DNA of 64,000 bases, from NCBI GenBank assembly GCA_021464415.1, contig CM038470.1, positions 5,468,394 through 5,532,393 on the forward strand. The letters run 5' to 3'. Position 1 is the first letter of the stretch. Each line of letters opens with the position of its first letter. This DNA comes from Lonicera japonica (Eukaryota > Streptophyta > Magnoliopsida > Dipsacales > Caprifoliaceae). Made by a program: the position numbers and the translations under genes. The notes under the pieces were generated by a model, which saw only the letters and a program-made list of their open reading frames with translations, was not told the origin of the DNA and ran no database searches. Of this stretch, positions 41,947 through 56,520 are shown piece by piece.

Positions 41947-42552
41947 ATGAATTTATGGGAGGGGGTTTAATACATAAATTTAGAGGTGGTGCTTGCACAT
42001 GCCTTTATGTGCGTCTAATTAAGTATCTTTTGCCACTTGTCTTGTATGCTGGAGTTATTTTACCAGAAACTCTGTCGAAGATTTAGAAACCAAAGGTTGA
42101 AAGAAAGAGGCTGGTATCATGATCCGAGAAAATAATGAGCAGTCATTTGGTTCGAACTTTTGTTCTTTTCGAGAAAAGAGAAGTTATATTTTCATGTAAA
42201 CTTGGTGTTTTAACAAATGAATAGGATAATCACATGAATTATACGCGAATTTCACAATTTAAGATTCCTAAAATGCTCGTAGTTAAAAAAAAAAATTATT
42301 CCTAAGACGCACAAAAACATTGACCAAATAAAATCATAAAGATACAGAAGAAACATCACAAGGGAATCCAAATAGGATACATTTTATTTAGTACAAAAGC
42401 ACCCAAAATAAAAGACACACTGAAGTGTCTTTTCTTAGTACAACAAGCTACAGCACACAGCAGACAAACCAAAACCATCCATAACAGAAACAGAACCAAA
42501 AAGCTAATTTCAAAGTACAATAGATAAAATATGCTTTTGCTAAAGCTTTCTA

Positions 42553-43918
<1,366 letters not shown>

Positions 43919-43945
43919 TCAATGAAGTGTGTAGATAATATATAG

Positions 43946-44938
43946 TTTTTGATTTGTGTAAGTAATGCATGTATGGCTATGTTTTGTGCAACATGGATGG
44001 GATTTTTCCGTTTTGGGTATTTAGAGCAAAAGATAATTTAGAGGTTGTGTTTCAGTTCTGGAAATGTGTATTTTGACTAAATATGTGCATGTGGTGGTTC
44101 CATGTCACATATATGCATATTTTGTGTAACCCTGTCTTGTTTGCTTGGATATTATTGGCTTTCTAGTAGCTTGCGTAAAGATCTTTTTTTTGTATTAGAA
44201 TTGGAAGGTGTAAAGGCAACTTAGTCGTCACTGCGTTCGTCAAAAACTATAATAATAATTTTCAATTTTTTTTTTTTTGGATCTTCTAAAATGGTAGTTG
44301 CATTTTTTTTAATGGGACATAATTAATATATTAAATCTTACAATAGATATTAAGTTGTTGCGAGTTTTTGACAAAAACAATAAATTAATTGAGACTGTTT
44401 TTTTAATAAATATTAAAGCTACTAATTTGAAATGGGGGAAATACTAACCATGAGTAGTAAATTAATTGTAGTGCACAAAATCTTTTTGCAAGAAAATAGT
44501 ATCTAACATAGAATTTAAGATTTGTTGTCCCTCCTACACTATCACAACTCTTGTAGCTTATGAATGGATGCAACAAAATAAGAATTTGGAAACCCATAAC
44601 ATATGGAAGTGTTCTTTTATTACAAAAGAAATTTCAACCTAGAAAAAACTCTAGAAAACAACACAAAAAAATACTACAATACCACAATAAATAAATAAAA
44701 TAATTTTAAATGGACTCATTATTTTATTGAGATTCAAACAAGTAACTTACATAATATGACATTAATGTATTAGGTTAGTAAATAGGTAAGATTTACACTC
44801 TTATCACTCCACAAACTAAGTAATATACTGATGTCACACTCTTATCACTCACTAAAATTATTACAAATAAAAATCCCAAGCTTTTATTAGAGACATAGTA
44901 TGAATGGCAAATTAATTAGCATATGGGATTCTAGCTAC
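43946..44938. other. Spacer, no gene seen
   Basis: The upstream region of GST copy 4 and then AT-rich DNA. The 64-codon frame at 44403–44597 shows no motif. No clear repeat family was recognised. Confidence 0.5.
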
Positions 44939-44960
44939 TCAAGCCCACGCTTCTTTTTCA

Positions 44961-45269
<309 letters not shown>

Positions 45270-46079
45270 TCATTATTCCACTTAATTTGTGTAACACAAA
45301 GCTCATAAAAGAAGAGAATATATACTCAACACCTGACATTACTTTCATATATGTCAATGATAATACTTCACAGAACCATCGTCGTATAGACATGCCTCCT
45401 ATGTCAATGGGGTGGTGCCCAAGTGGACAAGGACGAAACTATGTGTTAGTCGGAGGGGACCATGCCCACCCCCCAAAACAAAAACAAAAAAATCAAATTA
45501 CTTCTATATATAGCATATTTATTTTTATTTAGTTTAGTTCTGTGCACGGGCCCCTCCAAAATTTAATATAAACTCTTTAGTTGATCAAATAAAAATAATT
45601 TAGAACTTCACCAAGTATTAACAGTAGGGGAAAAACAAGATGCTCCATTCAAATCAACTTAATATGTACAAAAAAATTATAATTTTGTAAATTTACTGTA
45701 CTTTATATAGGTATAACAAAAGTTATATATAGCAACAATGATTAATGGAGAAAAATCACCATATATGTTATTATGTTATGTAATTTTTTTTCGAGTAAGT
45801 TTGTGACCCCGGCAAGGTTCGACCCTGATTTTGTCCCTGCAAGTGGAGTCTCAAGATTGGTTCAAAGCGAATGCAGTGATAGTACACTACAGGTGTGAGT
45901 AATGAATTGGTCAAATAGCAGTTAATTAAATTCATGTACTTTCACTTTGAATACTAATATTGACTAAGCAAATGTGTTTTGTGTGCTTGGAGAGCATATA
46001 AATACGATATAAACCAATGAAATATAACACCAAGGGTTAAACTTTAAACCTTCCCAAACATTAACGAGACAGAAATATT

Positions 46080-48018
46080 GGGTGGTATTATTGCCACCCC
46101 ACAAACTTTTTGCTTTCACTCCCATTAAAAAAAATGTCTAAACTTCTATGTCCACCCCACCCAATTAATCATTTTCAACCAACTAATCACTCATTAACAT
46201 TAATTACTATTCATCATTATCTTCTTCTTCTTTCTCTTCCTCTTCTTTTTCCTCCTCTTCTTCTTCCTCTTCTTCTTCTCTATTCTTTTCACTCAATGGT
46301 TAATAATTAACAAAAATTCAAATCTAATTAACCCATTCTATCTCATTCAATTCATTTCAAAAGCCAATAAAAATCAAAAAGTAACTCACAAAAATACACA
46401 AAATCTCCATTGAAGTAACACAAAAAAAACCTTAAGTTTTAGAGAAAGGTAGAGAAGAGTGAATCAAGGATTATCAAAGTAGAAAAACCTAATGAAGAAG
46501 AGATATGTTTGTTTTTATTATGTTTAATGTTTATTTTCTTTAGTTAATATCAAAAAAAAAATTGTACCAACAAAACGAATTAGAGCATCAAAATAGGTTA
46601 CCTTGGTTACGGGAAACCGAAATCAGAGCACTTGTTCGATTTCCAGTGACCGAATGTGTCATATGAAGACGTGAAGGAGAATAATATTTCGGTTCTACAG
46701 AACCGACATTTATCATTTTTCTTGGTCTATAATGGTCGAATACATGCTTATTACTCGTCGCTTAGGGGCCGAGGTAGTGAAAAAAATTCTAAAGGGTTAT
46801 GTTCTTCTCCAAATACCTCAGTCCTTAGGAATTGAGGTATTGATACATATCAGCTATCTATTAGTCACATGGAAATTTACTAGATTTTTTTATGTGCGGG
46901 AATATCCCAAAATTCAAAATGTGTTCACATGTTTAACGAGCATATAATTGAATTAGAGCCTCTGAATTCAAAGTTCGAACGATGTAATTTTTTGCTTTTC
47001 GTGAAATTTTAAGGATGTAATTTTTTTGTATATGAATGATAACAATTTTTAGTAACTTGATTAAATTTAATCACAGAGAACCGATCATTATCCAATTTAT
47101 TTTTTTGATTAAATTCGATTTCTTTGAGTAATTTGATTATATTCCAGACAACTTCGGTCCTAAGAGACCGAGCAATTTGATAAATTTCGGTCCTAGAAAA
47201 TCAAAATTATCCAAAATACTCGGTTGTTAGAGACCGATGTAAGGTCCCGAGAGTTGAAAATATAGTCCAGAATATCTCGGTTGTAAAGGATCGAGGAAGT
47301 GGATGAACCCCAGTCATATATAAGGAACTGAAATTATTCTCAATACTCGGTTGTTAGAGGCCGATGTAAGGTCCCGAGAGCTAAAATATGATACGAGGAG
47401 GCTTCAGTTGTAAGGGACCGATGAGTTTGATGCACGTCAGTCATAGGGAACCGACATTAGCCAAAATAGTGTAGTTTTTCTCTCTAGACTTTCTTTCTCT
47501 AAACCTTTTTGCTTCATCTTCAAGAAATATCAGCGTTGAACAAAAAAAAAACAGTCACAAAAAATTAAGTCAATGGTTGAATAATTTTATTAACTCTCCA
47601 ACGTGTTAAGAAAACAAAATGAATAAGAACCTTCAATTCTTACTTCTCTACCATTCTCTATAACTTAAAATTCCTTTGTGTTGCATTAAGCGTAGATGGA
47701 TGCAAAAATTTAAAAACCATTGTTGAGAAGAAAAAGAAGAAGAATTAATGATTAATTATAATTAGTTTGTATTGCATTAAGGGTAAATGAATGTAAAATT
47801 TTAAAAACCATTGTTGAGAAGAAGAAGAAGGAGAGGGAGGAAGAGGAGGAAGATTAATGATTAATGGTTAATTATAATTAATCATTAATCTATGTATATT
47901 AAAATGGGAGTGGTAAAAGAAATAGTGGGAATGTTGATGAGTAAAAGAGAGTTTGTGGGAGTGGTAGTGAGAGTAGAATTGATACCAAATATATATTGGG
48001 ATGAAAATAACACCACCC
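46080..48018. mobile_element. Long-inverted-repeat element in the GST pseudogene intron
   Basis: The left end (GGGTGGTATTATTGCCACCCC) and inverted right end (GGGTGGTGTTATTTTCATCCC) have near-identical 8-bp flanks GAAATATT / CAAATATT (46072–46079, 48019–48026). Inverted similarity extends several hundred bases inward (CTTCTTCTTC / GAAGAAGAAG blocks near 46220–46290 and 47740–47850). The core carries an array of CGGT…ACCG hairpin motifs. No transposase is seen. The tip matches the element at 1060–2486. Confidence 0.8.
46600..47460. repeat. Degenerate CGGTT…AACCG hairpin array
   Basis: At least seven short inverted repeats of the form CGGT(T/C)…(G/A)ACCG occur, e.g. the perfect CGGTTCT-AC-AGAACCG at 46690–46705 and CGGTCC…GAGACCG at about 47155–47170. 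A longer ~35-bp unit, CTCGGTTGTTAGAG then CCGATGTAAGGTCCCGAGAG, is present at 47219 and 47346. They lie only inside the 46080–48018 element. Confidence 0.75.
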
Positions 48019-48153
48019 CAAATATTATGTTAGAAACTCTCTCAAAAACTTGAAATGTTGAGCTAGCACGCTAAAAATGTTTGGACCTTAAGCGGCCCAT
48101 TTGAAAGTAGATGATGATGATGATTTTGAATCATATATAGATAATTAAAGTTA

Positions 48154-48492
<339 letters not shown>

Positions 48493-48562
48493 TCACAAAT
48501 ATATATATATATATATATATTTGAAGAATTTGGGTTTGAAATGATTGTGCAAATGTGGTGGG

Positions 48563-48570
48563 TATTTATA
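48563..48570 (-). promoter_or_regulatory. TATA box of the 48.5-kb GST locus
   Basis: CTATAAATACCC context on the minus strand, 86 bp before ATG 48477; consistent with a plant core promoter. It now serves a gene with a broken second exon. Confidence 0.55.
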
Positions 48571-48744
48571 GGCAAATTAATGTACCAGGTAGTTTTGATT
48601 TTCAACTTAGATATAGTAATTTGTTATAGCGTTGTTTCAAAGATTAATGCATGGTGGGCAGGATATTTGGTCAAAAAGATTAATCAATAGGTTTGGAATG
48701 GAAAGACTAGCAACATATATAAGCTCAATAAAATTGACAGCAAT

Positions 48745-48850
48745 CCAAAAATGTGCGATATGGACTGGACCCTCAACGGCCCATTTGAATTTAACACCAG
48801 GATGATGACAAAGACTTGTCAATAGAGTCGGCCCAAAACTTGGCTTGTCT
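48745..48850 (-). pseudogene. GSTU relic: end of exon 1 plus start of intron
   Basis: On the minus strand 48845–48812 reads QAKFWADSIDKS, the end of a tau GST exon 1. The text below it (GGCCCATTTGAA, 48778–48789) matches the intron start of the neighbouring pseudogene (48098–48109). It is a small duplicated fragment and shows that another GST copy once lay here. Confidence 0.75.
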
Positions 48851-48899
48851 TGTTTTAATTTTCTATTTTAAAACAATGTTCATAATTAAATGAGATTCT

Positions 48900-51304
48900 G
48901 AAACATACCTGTGAACTGTGTGTAATATTATATCTAATATTACATAAATTTTAAAACAATACCATTAAGGCATTAAGTTTGTTCAAATAGTAAAAGAATA
49001 CTTTTGTCATGTTTAAAGCTATGAGTTGAGTATTTATTTAAAAAACGGGTGATTTTATTTATATTTATGATTTCTTCTAATTAATTAATATTATTAATTT
49101 AATTTGTGTTGTGTTGTGTTGTGTTGTCTATTAAATTAATTTATGAGTATTGATAGAGTTACAAAAAGATATTTTTGATTTAATTTTTATAAATATTATT
49201 TTATTAATAATTTTATATTAAAATATCCACTAAATTAATATATACATCCATTTTAATTAAGTAAATAAAAATACAAGTCATTTGTCCTTTGACAACCACA
49301 GTATATATTAAAATTCAGATTGACCTCCAAAGTTTTAAAAAATTAAAGTTTGACACCCATTTTTAATAGCACCATTAACTCCTAAGTTTTGAATATGAGT
49401 CAACTAAAATTGAAATATATATCCCAAAATATCGTTTTACTATTCTATGAATTGAACCGCACATATTCTCATACCCACACCATAAAATTTATGTACATGT
49501 TTACAAGGGTACGTTCTTTTCGCGTGATTTTGAGATATGATTTGATAAATCACGTGATTTAAAATAACAGATTTCCAAATCTTATGATATATCAAATCAC
49601 ATGATTTCAAAATTTTGTGAAAAAAATACAACCTAAAACATATTTCAGGAATAATTAGAAAATAACAATCGTTCATAATAGTATTTATTTCAGCATAATA
49701 CGAAAATTAATTCTAATTATGTTAAGTGAACATTTTAGAATTTTTCAGCGAAAAAAAAAATTACACTCTAAAATTTTGGAATTTTTCACACAAACGCATT
49801 ATAATTAATTTTTAAAGTTAATTATTTACAAATCAAATATATCATGTTGAGATTATAAATCTCACATCGAGAAATCATTAATGCATTTCAAAGGAATATA
49901 TAAAATTTAAGGCCGACATTACCCATTATCAATTTATTTTAGTGTTTGATACTTCGGACTCTAATGTCTTGTTAGAAGATTCACACATACTTGGCTTGGA
50001 TGCTCCTTAAACGCCCTCATAAATAGTTTTGGCCTCTTAGGGCTTAATTATTTACATACCCAAATTAAACATGAAAATAGTTGTTCTACCCAAAATAAAA
50101 AACAAATTTTAATTCTGGTGAAATTAAAATTTTAAAAAGTGATCACCTTTGAAAAATGTTAGCCCCATGGTTTTTTTCTTTGGAGTTTAACCGAACAATT
50201 ACAATCTTATCCCTATTAGTTATTTTTAAAAAATTTATCATCAAACAATTTCAAACATAAAAAAAAATAATGGTCAATATATCTTATCTACACTGATATT
50301 TAAAATAATAATAAGATCAATCACATAAAATTTGACAATGACCAACGGACTCAATTTGTTTTATACTTTGTTCTTAAACACTTCACATTTCAAGACAACA
50401 TATATTGCTTTGGAAAATATTGTCTCGATATGACATTTATAGTCTCAACATGCTATATTTTTTTTTATGTAATAAATAATTCTAAAAATTAATTTGAAAA
50501 ATGTAAGGTGAATTTTTTAGAAATTTCCAATGTAAAATATATTTTTTTACATATACATGTTTTTAAAAGTTACAGTGAACTATTTCAAATCAATGTTTTT
50601 ATTGTTTTAAGATAAAAAAAATTATTGTGAACTTTGATTATTTTTAATAATTCCAAAATATATGTTATAAATATGCACAAACATGTGCCTGGTGTGCAAA
50701 ATATGGGGTTCAAATCATATATACATTTCAATTATGATTGACTAACAGTTAAAGCTAAGGAGTTAACTGTACTTAAACTAATCAACATAAACTAATATAA
50801 TTTTAGGGTTTATATTTTAATCGACCAAACTAAACATAAGTTAATTAAGTGTTTTCAATAAAAGCTTTTAAAAATTATTTGAAGGACTCTTCAAAAAAAA
50901 AATCTTTTAAAAGAAAATAGGAAATAAATTAAATGGAAGTAGGTTTTGATTAAGAATCTAAATTAAAACTAATTAATTTAATTGGTGGATATACTTCTCA
51001 ATTTTTAAAACAATAAAATTGTGAAAATTTGTTCAATTTTTTTTATAAATTAAGAGTAGACTAATAATAAAAAATTGTAGATAAAAATAAAATTATGCTT
51101 AAAAAATAAGGTAGTAAAATATTAAAATGAATTTCAACCGAAGCTTTACATCTAAAAACTAATTAGACACCATTTTTGCTTTCTACTTTTATTTTGTTAT
51201 TTTTCTTTTATTTAATTTAGATATATACAAATTATACGCACTACTTTTAATGATAAACCAGTTAAAATGGTAGTGACATAAATGTATAAGCACATAAAAG
51301 TATA
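48900..51304. other. AT-rich intergenic DNA, no gene seen
   Basis: Only simple features: a (TTGTG)-type microsatellite near 49107–49127 and many short A/T runs. No open frame has recognisable content. Confidence 0.55.
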
Positions 51305-52167
51305 TGATAGAGTAAAATAGTTATTTAAACCTCTGAACAAATCACAAAAAGACACGTGGCGATCCCTGCTGATGTGAGTTAGCATAGCAAAGAGGTTTGG
51401 GACCCAGTGCCATGTAGACATCGAGCTCGCGGAGATGTTAAAATGTGGTTTAATTTGTGTTTAGAACCGCAAACTTTTAGAACTCGGTCTCTATAGCTCT
51501 CTCTCCAAATTGAAGTAAACCGTACCCAGCCGCTTTATCAGAGAGGTTGAAGGCGGTATAAACGACTGCCACCAATCCTATAGGACACGCAGACCCTCAA
51601 TTTCATTAAATGTATACCAACTGCATTTAATGCTTCAGATTCAATGGAGAAGCAAAGTCAGCAATTAAACATGCTGCAATGATAGAAAAAATGGCTAAAA
51701 GCCAACTACTCTGGACCTGCTAGATATCTTCTTCTTTGATGCATATATAAACTTCCCTCAATAACAAACTTTTTTGGGTAAAGCCACAAGGCAAGAAAAG
51801 TAGAACTAGAGAGAAAGGTCTGAGGTGTGTTATAGAGCTCTTAGGTCCAAGGTATTAGGTCATTGATTAACAGTCAACTCCTCCAACAATTGTATTGAGA
51901 TTATAGAGTAATCCGAGAGATAAATCCATTGTAATAAGAACTTTTTGTTATAGTAATACAAGGCAGCCCCGAGTTCCGAACTCTATTCACTAGAGGAGGA
52001 CTAACCTTTATTCGCACAAAGGGTGAACTTCCTCTATATATTCTTATCTTGTCCTCTTTTGTTTGATTCATGTGAAAGTGTTGTTTTATATACTAAGTCA
52101 TCCCAATAATCATTTAATCATTTGTTTGGGTGATTGGAAAAACTCATTCTAAATTTTTACACCAACA
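51305..52167 (+). mobile_element. Solo LTR, family A, copy 4
   Basis: TGATAGAGTAAAATAG … TTTTTACACCAACA with the family blocks CACGTGG, CATTAAATG, GCATATATAAACTTCCCTCAA (a TATA box at about 51743) and CCGAACTCTATTCAC. The flanking 5-mers (GTATA and ATACA) agree at 3 of 5 positions. It is the best-preserved uninterrupted copy. No gag or pol is nearby. Confidence 0.82.
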
Positions 52168-53067
52168 ATACAGATAATATAAACCATCACTAAAAACAAT
52201 ATTTTTATTTTTATTTTTTTAAGCCAAAAGGGAAAATCATCTAAATTTATTAAAATATAACAAAAAATAAAATACAAGAACCTTACTTCAAAAATGACAA
52301 AAAACCTTAAGAAAAAACCAAGTAATTTTATGGATTACCCAAATTGAATCGCCCTTCCGAATCTCCATTTTAGGCTTTCTGTAAAAGTGTTTGAGGGTGT
52401 CAAATTAAACTTAATTTATTAAAATATTCATTTAGAGAGCTAAATTAAAATATTTTTACTGCATTGAACTAGCTTTTTTATACATAATTGCTAGGTTTTT
52501 CAAAAAAAAAATCTCAAAATCTTACAATTTTTGTCGAATGCATTTTATAAGAAAAAAATTTATACCAAACATAATATATATATATATATATATAATTACT
52601 TTTCTTCACTTTCTTTTAGGTTTTTTATCTTCCAAATAGACCCTGAGAGCATCTCCAATACAATTATCGATTGAAAATAATTGAGATGTCACATAGGATG
52701 AATATATAAAGTTTTAAAAAAATGATCTCCAATGCAACCATCAATAATGACCATCAAGTTTATGTGGCAAAAATGAGAATAGACATTGTGAAAGTGACTC
52801 TCTAGTTTTAAAGGGTCTCTTATACCATGTCTTAATACCACATCATCTTTTATGTCTACTTATTTTTATTTTTCAAGTTTTTACATATTTTAACTTTTAT
52901 TTTATAAATTATTTTTTTTATAAAAATTATATTTTTGAAAAGTATGGATTAAAATATACCAAACAAGATCTATATTGTATATAAAGTTATCAAATTTATT
53001 TTCATGAATTTCTTAATCAACAATCTTTTGAACAATTGTATTAGAGTATTTTTTTTTTGACTTGTTT
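52168..53067. other. AT-rich intergenic DNA, no gene seen
   Basis: Contains an (AT) run near 52576–52594. No gene or clear element was recognised. Confidence 0.5.
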
Positions 53068-53972
53068 AAGGGTGTTTTTTGGTTTCGGTCGGGGTAGAAA
53101 TTGGGATACCCCAAACTCTCCCCTAACTTTATAGTTCAGTTTTGGTTCAGTTTGGTTTCAGTTTTCATACTTGTGGAACCCAAACCCTCCCCAAATTATT
53201 CGGTTTCAGTCCAATTCGGTTTTTTTTTTGTATTGTTAAATCTTTAGTTAAAATTTGCACTAAAAATAAATTAAAAAAAAGCTGTAACAAGCCAACCCTA
53301 CTGAGTCCAAAACGCGATAAAAATAAAATTTAACTTTATTTATATATCAAAGTAATTTGTAAAAATACAATTTTTACAATATCTCCACTCTCCATAATTA
53401 AAATACATCAACATCTCTCTCCTCTAATCAACAAGAATAATAATCTACAATTAAAACATGATGATTTATATAGAATAAAATAATATTGTCGGGTTTTAAA
53501 AAAGTACTAAAAGATACTACAAAACTTGTGTTCCTTACTGTAAACTAATCCTCCTAATTTGGAAGCTAATTAAATTAACTTTCGTTTTGATGAGCCTTTT
53601 ATGATAACAATATAGATTCACTCAAAAGGCACTACAAAAGAAATATATAATGTTACATATATTTATTTTAATAATTATCTTAAGTAATTATCTGTAAATG
53701 TAAATAGTCTATAGGCTTGGGTCATTTATAACATAAATGTTGTAAGAAAGCTTCATTTTTTTTCCAACATGCTGTAAAACAACTTAAGTAATTACCTTAA
53801 GTTAGCAAATAGTTTTTTTTTAAATATTCGATTTTTTTTGTCCAATTCGGGTACCTCGAACCCCTAACCCATACCGACCCAAATCAATCGGTTTCGGTTT
53901 CAAATTTTTTTTTTGGTCTTGAAAATTTCGGATCGGTCTGGTTCGTTCGTTCGGATTTTTGACAACACCTTT
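53068..53972. mobile_element. Probable hAT-like element with CGGTTT subterminal motifs
   Basis: Left AGGGTGTTTTTTGGTTTCGG and inverted right AGGTGTTGTCAAAAATCCG, with clusters of GGTTTCGG/TTCGGT motifs near both ends (53080–53222 and 53830–53960). The layout is that of small hAT elements. The target duplication is not clear and no coding region is present. Confidence 0.5.
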
Positions 53973-54129
53973 AGACTTGTCCATTTGCAAATTTTTTTAT
54001 ACTACATAACAAAGATTTGTTTACATGTTAATGGTTTGAAGCTTTCCTTTCTATTTTTACATTGAAGATACCATAATAAAAAACATTAGAACTAAGAGAT
54101 CTCGAATTGGAGTTATGAGGCCTCGATGG

Positions 54130-55190
54130 AACACCATAAGTGTACCATGTACCATACTAAAAATTTGGTTGGCCAAAATTCATTACCATTGCTATACCAA
54201 ATTTTCAGTATACCAAAATATTGGTATGGTACGGTGTGATACGATACATTACCAAAAAATGAATTCTGAAAATAAAACTGAAAGTGGATGATCAAAAGTA
54301 AGATTTTTTTGCTAAAACAAAATAATTAAGTTATTTTTACTTACCTTTAATTAAGTTTTTGCAATCAATTGTTCCAAAAATACTAAACCATGTATAAATA
54401 TTATTGTATCATAAATTATAATCAACACATACACATTTATCAAATACTTGAAAGTCGAATGATTGAAGTTTAACATGATTAAAAAAATGAAGATAAATAT
54501 TTGATATTTAAAATTTAATAGGATTAACCTTTAATTAATTAAAGGAAGCTAAATGATAGGTGGGTATGTTATTTAAATTGCTAATTCATCATCATGGGTG
54601 TGTAGAATATAGAAAAAAAAGAAGGAAATATCATGAAAGAGATAAAGAGATGAGAAATTAATTTCAAACGGATTGAAATAGGTCCGGTAAAATTGGAAAT
54701 GGCAGGAGTAGATCAAGTGATTGAAATATTGTGTATGACGGTGGTTGGGTGGTAGTACCACATAGGTATTTTGTGGTTTCAGATCTAGAGAGAATAGGGC
54801 TGTGTGTTTGTGAATAAGACAGTGAAACTTTAAGATAGTGTGAAAGTGAAACCTTGATTAGTTCAAATCTAGACTCTTAATCTAAATGTTATTGGTAAAT
54901 ATTATGATGTATTAGTATTATTTTGGTATTTGGTATTAAAATCTAAACAAAATACTATTTGGTATTAATGGTATAATTAGTATGGTACGATACGGTATAC
55001 CATGATACATATCAAAATTTTAATATGGTACAGTTTATCATTAGTATTGATTTTCAACACTAATATCGTGCCATATTATTTCGGCATGATACAATACCGA
55101 TCGGTATTGTACCATTACCAAAATTCAGTACACTTTGGTAATGGTACAATATGTTACAAATTGGTATGATAATAATAGTATAAAAATCTA
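54130..55190. mobile_element. Probable element with GGTATGGTACGG subterminal repeats
   Basis: Both ends (about 54130–54265 and 54890–55165) are dense in GGTA/TACC motifs such as TATGGTACGGTGTGATACG and GGTATGGTACGATACGG-like strings in both orientations. The middle is ordinary AT-rich DNA. Motif-rich ends without genes suggest a non-autonomous DNA transposon; exact ends were not fixed. Confidence 0.5.
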
Positions 55191-55200
55191 CCCTTAATTC

Positions 55201-55290
55201 TTTTTTTTAAGTGATCACCGATACAATTATCATAAGTGTATTGGTACTATACTATTATCATAAGTATATCGGTGATCACTTTAAAAAAAA
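55201..55290. repeat. 90-bp near-perfect hairpin
   Basis: The left arm T8-AA-GTGATCACCGATA (55201–55223) pairs with the right arm TATCGGTGATCACTT-TA8 (55267–55290) with about one unpaired base. The loop itself has repeated TATCATAAGT phrases. It could be a tiny foldback element or a small-RNA hairpin. No transcript evidence. Confidence 0.8.
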
Positions 55291-55913
55291 TAAAAAAGGA
55301 AAAAAAAAGGGAGATTAAAATAATAACTAATGTCCTTAAACATACCCCGCAGAAGGAAAAGGCGGGAGTTGCTCATATAATTACTCGTATAAAATAGAGC
55401 CCCAATGAACAGAGAGTAGTATGATTTTTTTGAAACAAGAGAGTAGTATGATTTGATCTTTACTGAATTATTGATTAGAGCCCCAATAAAAGCTTAAGTC
55501 GTCCATGCCCTTGTTTTTCTTAATACTCTTGTCAAATATTATTGATTGATGGATGGATAGGACATCTTCCTAAAATCCACTGTTTCCTTATCCCCCCATT
55601 TTCTAAAACTCAACAGCAAAAGTCCCAACGTACTGAGAAAGAGATTCCAATTCATCCCTCCACTATCATCAAATACACAATGGTCTTCACCCAAATCATG
55701 ACATTCTTCCATCCAAAATAGGAAAACAAAAAAACCACAAGAAAGGGACACCTAATTACCTTCCATTTTGTCAGGCTTAGCAACAATGGCGGAGATTGCA
55801 ATCCATCAATTCCCTCGTCTCGTCACTATCTTTCTGTGAATACACACATTCACCTTACAAAAAGCTAAAGAAAAAACAAAACCCATTATCATCATGTGAA
55901 GAAGAAGAATGCA

Positions 55914-55946
55914 AGTGGGTGTGGGTGTGGGTGTGGGTGTGGGTGA
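55914..55946 (+). repeat. (GTGGGT)n and nearby (TC)n microsatellites
   Basis: About five units of GTGGGT at 55914–55946. A second tract of about 14 TC units is at 56081–56107. Both lie in the 5' flank of the receptor kinase; CT tracts are common in plant promoters and leaders. Confidence 0.85.
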
Positions 55947-56520
55947 TGTGAGGTTGCAGAATCAAAGGGGATTAGTAGCACTTACTTTTGGGCTCTGTAT
56001 AAAGTATCCGTTGACTCCATTTTTCGGCCCCCCGCTCGAGCTTCTTGCCCTAACATCAATAGATAAGTCGGCACATGTCTCTTTTCTCTCTCTCTCTCTC
56101 TCTCTCTAACTTATCTCTTCCTTTTATTGCTCTCTATCTCCCTATTTATTTTTCACACTTTTCCATAAGCTAAACCCATTTCCCTCTTTTACTTTCTTGC
56201 TACTTCGTTTCACATGTTGGTTCCACTTAGAAGACAATTGGCCTCTCTATTAATGCTAATTAGGCTCATGGGTTTCTTGTTTTAGGGTTCAAAACTCCTG
56301 TTAGTCTCCACCATTCTGTTCTCAACTTCATCATCTTTTGTGTTTGTGCTTGTTTTCGTTTGTAGCTAAATAGGGATTGAGAAATTCAATTGGTTCTTTT
56401 GGCAAAAATATTAGTTCATAGATGATTAGCTTTGTGATCATACCGTATAGTTTTCGCAATTTATTGTAATCTAGTTTCATTCCCACTCTTTTCAAATTCT
56501 TTACTTTTTGGTCCTCAAAA

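Noticed and set aside
45780..45910. tRNA-like box (GGTTCGACCCTG) and repeat-like text
   Set aside because: No A box at proper spacing and no second copy in the window; not enough for a SINE or tRNA call.
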